From positions 124,001-188,000 of the forward strand of contig NZ_BMTP01000011.1 in the NCBI RefSeq assembly GCF_014649735.1: a stretch of 64,000 bases of DNA, read 5' to 3'. The notes under the pieces were generated by a model. That model was not told where the DNA came from. It saw only the letters and a program-made list of their open reading frames with translations, and did not search any database. This document shows, in pieces, positions 61,726-64,000 of the stretch (its first letter is position 1; the number at the start of each line of letters is the position of its first letter). This DNA is from Streptomyces lavendofoliae. Its GTDB lineage: Bacteria > Actinomycetota > Actinomycetes > Streptomycetales > Streptomycetaceae. The position numbers and the translations under genes are program-made.

Positions 61726-62972
61726 CCCAGACGGCCCCGCCGATCCCTGTGCCGGGCCTCTCCCCGGAACGGCGTCGCGCTCTGACGGTCCTCGTCGCCT
61801 CGCAGATCCTCGGCGGTGCCGGAATGGCGGCCGGTATCACGGTCGGCGCGCTGCTCGCCCAGGACCTGCTCGGCTCGACCAGCCTGGCCGGGCTGCCGGC
61901 CGCGCTGTTCGCCGTGGGAGCGGCCCTCGGAGCGGCCGTCCTCGGACGCGTCTGCCAGCGCTTCGGGCGCCGCCGTGGGTTGCTGCTCGGCAATGGAGTC
62001 GCCGCGCTGGGCAGCGCGGGCGTGGTCGCCGGAGCTGCGGCGCGCTGGCCCGTCCTGCTCCTGGCCGCACTCTTCGTGTACGGGGCGGGTACGGTCACCG
62101 GGCTGCTCGCGCGTTACGCGGGTGCCGACCTCGCCCCGCCCGGGGGACGCGGCCGGGCTGCCGGAACCTTGTTGTTCGCCCTGACACTGGGCGCGGTCGC
62201 GGGCCCGAACCTGATCGGCCCCACCGGCACCCTCGCCCACGCCTGGGGCGTTCCGCGGCTGGCGGGGCCCTTCCTGCTGGCGGCGGCGGCCTACACGGCA
62301 GCAGCCCTGGTGCTGCTGCCGTGGCTGCGCCCGGACCCGCTGGGCCCGGCCCAGCCCCGGCAACCCGGCGGTACGGTGGCCGAGCCCGGCGCCGGACCCC
62401 ACGGCTCCGTGCGCAGTGCCCCTGGTGTCGTCATCGGCGCCACTGTGATGATCACTGCCCAGCTGGTGATGATCGCCGTGATGACCATGACGCCCGTCCA
62501 CATGACCGGCCACGGCCATGGGACGCAGGCGGTGGGTCTGGTCATCGCCCTGCACGTGGGCGCGATGTTCCTGCCGTCCCCCCTGAGCGGTCTGCTGGCG
62601 GACCGGATCGGCGGGCGGCGGGTCGCCGCCACGGCCGGCGTCGTCCTGCTGGGGGCCGGCCTGTTCGCGGGCCTTGCCCCACCGACCTCCGTCCCGCTGC
62701 TGGCCTGCGCGCTCGTACTGCTCGGCGTCGGCTGGAACCTGGCCCTGCTCGGCGGCACGGCCCTGATCACGGACGCCACCTCCGCCGAGAACCGCGCGTC
62801 GGTACAGGGCCTTGCGGACGTGGGGATGTCCGCGGCGGGCGCGACGGGCGGCATGGTCTCGGGCCTGGTGGCCGGCGGCAGCGGCTACCCGGCCCTGGCC
62901 ATGGCGGCGGGCGCCCTCGCCCTCGCGGTGATTCCCGCGGTGGCGCTGAGCAGGAGAGGCCGAAGCCGGTGA
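61722..62972 (+). CDS. MFS transporter (drug exporter-like)
   Basis: 416 residues with about 12 membrane helices. Motif A is GRVCQRFGRRRGLLLGNG after TM2, repeated as GLLADRIGGRRVAATAG in the second half; a charged/Gly-Pro loop sits at ~205-235. It resembles small multidrug exporters. In the GCIS-peptide operon it is the natural candidate for export or self-resistance. GTG 61722-61724 overlaps the stop of the GRDP-like gene by 4 bases; the frame further upstream is a shadow. Confidence 0.85.
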   Translation: MTQTAPPIPVPGLSPERRRALTVLVASQILGGAGMAAGITVGALLAQDLLGSTSLAGLPAALFAVGAALGAAVLGRVCQRFGRRRGLLLGNGVAALGSAGVVAGAAARWPVLLLAALFVYGAGTVTGLLARYAGADLAPPGGRGRAAGTLLFALTLGAVAGPNLIGPTGTLAHAWGVPRLAGPFLLAAAAYTAAALVLLPWLRPDPLGPAQPRQPGGTVAEPGAGPHGSVRSAPGVVIGATVMITAQLVMIAVMTMTPVHMTGHGHGTQAVGLVIALHVGAMFLPSPLSGLLADRIGGRRVAATAGVVLLGAGLFAGLAPPTSVPLLACALVLLGVGWNLALLGGTALITDATSAENRASVQGLADVGMSAAGATGGMVSGLVAGGSGYPALAMAAGALALAVIPAVALSRRGRSR

Positions 62973-63107
62973 GAAGGGCCGGGAGCACGCGGCGGCGGGT
63001 CCCGGCCATCCGTCACGACGAGACCACCACCGGCCACGCCGCCTCCTTCGCACCGCAGGCCTCCACACCCGGTCCGCGAGGTGACGCGGAAGAACAGGAG
63101 ATTCCCG

Positions 63108-64000
63108 ATGGTTGCCACCCCCGGCCCGCCCTCCGCCCCCCACTCGGTCGATGCCGTCGTCGTCGGGGCCGGACTCTCCGGTCTCTACCAGCTGCACCGG
63201 CTGCGTGAACTCGGCCTGACGGCGGTGGTCTTCGAGGCCGGTGCCGACATCGGCGGAACCTGGTACTGGAACCGGTACCCCGGGGCCCGCTGCGACATAG
63301 AGAGCATGTCCTACTCCTACTCCTTCTCCCCGGAACTGGACCAGGAGTGGGAATGGAGCGAACGGTACGCCTCCCAACCGGAGATCCTGCGGTACATCCA
63401 CCACGTGGCGGACCGGTTCGACCTGCGCGGGGACGTCGTACTGGGCACCCGGGTCACCCGTGCCGTGTACGACGAGGACAGACACCTCTGGCGGGTCTCC
63501 ACGAACACCGCCCGGGTGGTCACCGCCCGGTTCGTCATCCTGGCGACGGGCTGCATGTCGGCCCCCAAAGCCCCGGAGATACCGGGCGCCGACAGCTTCA
63601 CGGGCCAGATCCACCACACCGCCCGGTGGCCGCACGAGGGCGTCTCCTTCACCGGCCGGCGGGTCGCCGTGATCGGCACCGGGTGCTCCGGTGTCCAGGC
63701 CATCCCCGTTGTCGCCGCCGAGGCGGCCGCCCTCACCGTCTTCCAGCGCACCCCGGCCTACGTGCTCCCGGCCCACAATCGCCCGCTGCGCACCACGGAG
63801 GTCGAGGAACTCAAGGCCCAGTACCCGTGGTTCAGGCAAGCCCAGCGGTCGTCCAGGGGAGGAACCGTCTTCGAGCCACCGACCCGGTCGGCCCTGGAGG
63901 CGGACGAGGCGGAGCGCACGGCGTCCTACGAGGCAGCCTGGGACTCAGGTCTGCTGAACGGGCTGCTGCGCACCTACACCGACATCCTGACCGACGAGAC
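63108..64000 (+). CDS. Baeyer-Villiger-type flavin monooxygenase (partial, runs off right edge)
   Basis: The first 297 codons are in the window. FAD-binding VDAVVVGAGLSGLYQLHRL (GxGxxG), GGTWYWNRYPGARCDIES (the GGTWxxNxYPGxxCD hallmark), the Baeyer-Villiger fingerprint FTGQIHHTARWP (FxGxxxHxxxW) and the NADPH site VAVIGTGCSGVQAIP are all intact. It would insert oxygen next to a ketone or oxidise a heteroatom such as sulfur. CAGGAG precedes the ATG. It lies 135 bases after the MFS gene, on the same strand, and may be the last or a middle gene of the GCIS operon. Confidence 0.88.
   Translation, partial: MVATPGPPSAPHSVDAVVVGAGLSGLYQLHRLRELGLTAVVFEAGADIGGTWYWNRYPGARCDIESMSYSYSFSPELDQEWEWSERYASQPEILRYIHHVADRFDLRGDVVLGTRVTRAVYDEDRHLWRVSTNTARVVTARFVILATGCMSAPKAPEIPGADSFTGQIHHTARWPHEGVSFTGRRVAVIGTGCSGVQAIPVVAAEAAALTVFQRTPAYVLPAHNRPLRTTEVEELKAQYPWFRQAQRSSRGGTVFEPPTRSALEADEAERTASYEAAWDSGLLNGLLRTYTDILTDE

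Overview
The window is actinobacterial and almost certainly Streptomyces. Base composition is very GC-rich, GTG and TTG starts are common, and genes often overlap by 4 bases (ATGA/GTGA). The gene content fits: a class II lasso peptide locus, a C7-cyclitol-type cyclase, RsbR-RsbS-RsbT, many SpoIIE-type phosphatases, and a urease with a fused gamma-beta subunit. I saw no tRNA, rRNA or CRISPR array. Long open frames antisense to real genes are everywhere and are composition shadows.

Region 1 (1-6.3 kb, minus strand) is one operon. It starts with a sedoheptulose-7-phosphate-cyclase-type sugar phosphate cyclase, followed by an SDR dehydrogenase, a GMC flavin oxidoreductase, a Gfo/Idh/MocA dehydrogenase, a sugar-porter MFS protein and a HAD phosphatase cut by the left edge. 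It looks like a compact pathway that makes, oxidises and transports a C7 cyclitol. A sigma-70-like promoter lies before the cyclase.

Region 2 (6.8-11.9 kb, minus strand) is a lasso peptide cluster: precursor A, cyclase C, recognition element B1, protease B2 and an ABC exporter. The predicted core, LAGQGSPDLLGGHSLL, matches my memory of lagmysin. A strong hairpin separates the precursor from the enzymes.

Region 3 (12-27 kb) is a mixed set: P450, epoxide hydrolase, GNAT acetyltransferase bracketed by transposase tail remnants, BtrH-like protein, a decayed MerR regulator with its operator, PRC-barrel protein, a stand-alone ketosynthase divergent from a TetR regulator with two operators, and a secreted PA14/fibronectin protein.

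Region 4 (27-49 kb) is packed with partner-switching proteins: RsbR-RsbS-RsbT, four SpoIIE phosphatases (one a 1385-residue kinase/receiver/phosphatase/anti-sigma fusion), more STAS proteins and two MEDS-domain sensors. MarR and HxlR regulators and a K+/H+ antiporter pair sit among them. No sigma factor gene is present, so these proteins must act on partners encoded elsewhere.

Region 5 (50-52.4 kb) couples a cis-prenyltransferase to a DUF2236 (rubber-oxygenase/MpaB-type) protein carrying EF-hands, an unusual pair that suggests calcium-responsive oxidation of a polyprenyl product.

Region 6 (54.3-59.2 kb, minus strand) is the urease operon ureAB-C-F-G-D. Region 7 (59.5 kb to the right edge, plus strand) is the best candidate for an undescribed system: a 50-residue precursor-like peptide ending in three 9-residue repeats of K(D/S)GCIS, a hairpin, then a PaaK-like adenylate-forming enzyme, a GRDP-like protein with a WH...C...FIHH motif, an MFS exporter and a Baeyer-Villiger-type monooxygenase that runs off the window. 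No known RiPP class enzyme is visible in the part seen.
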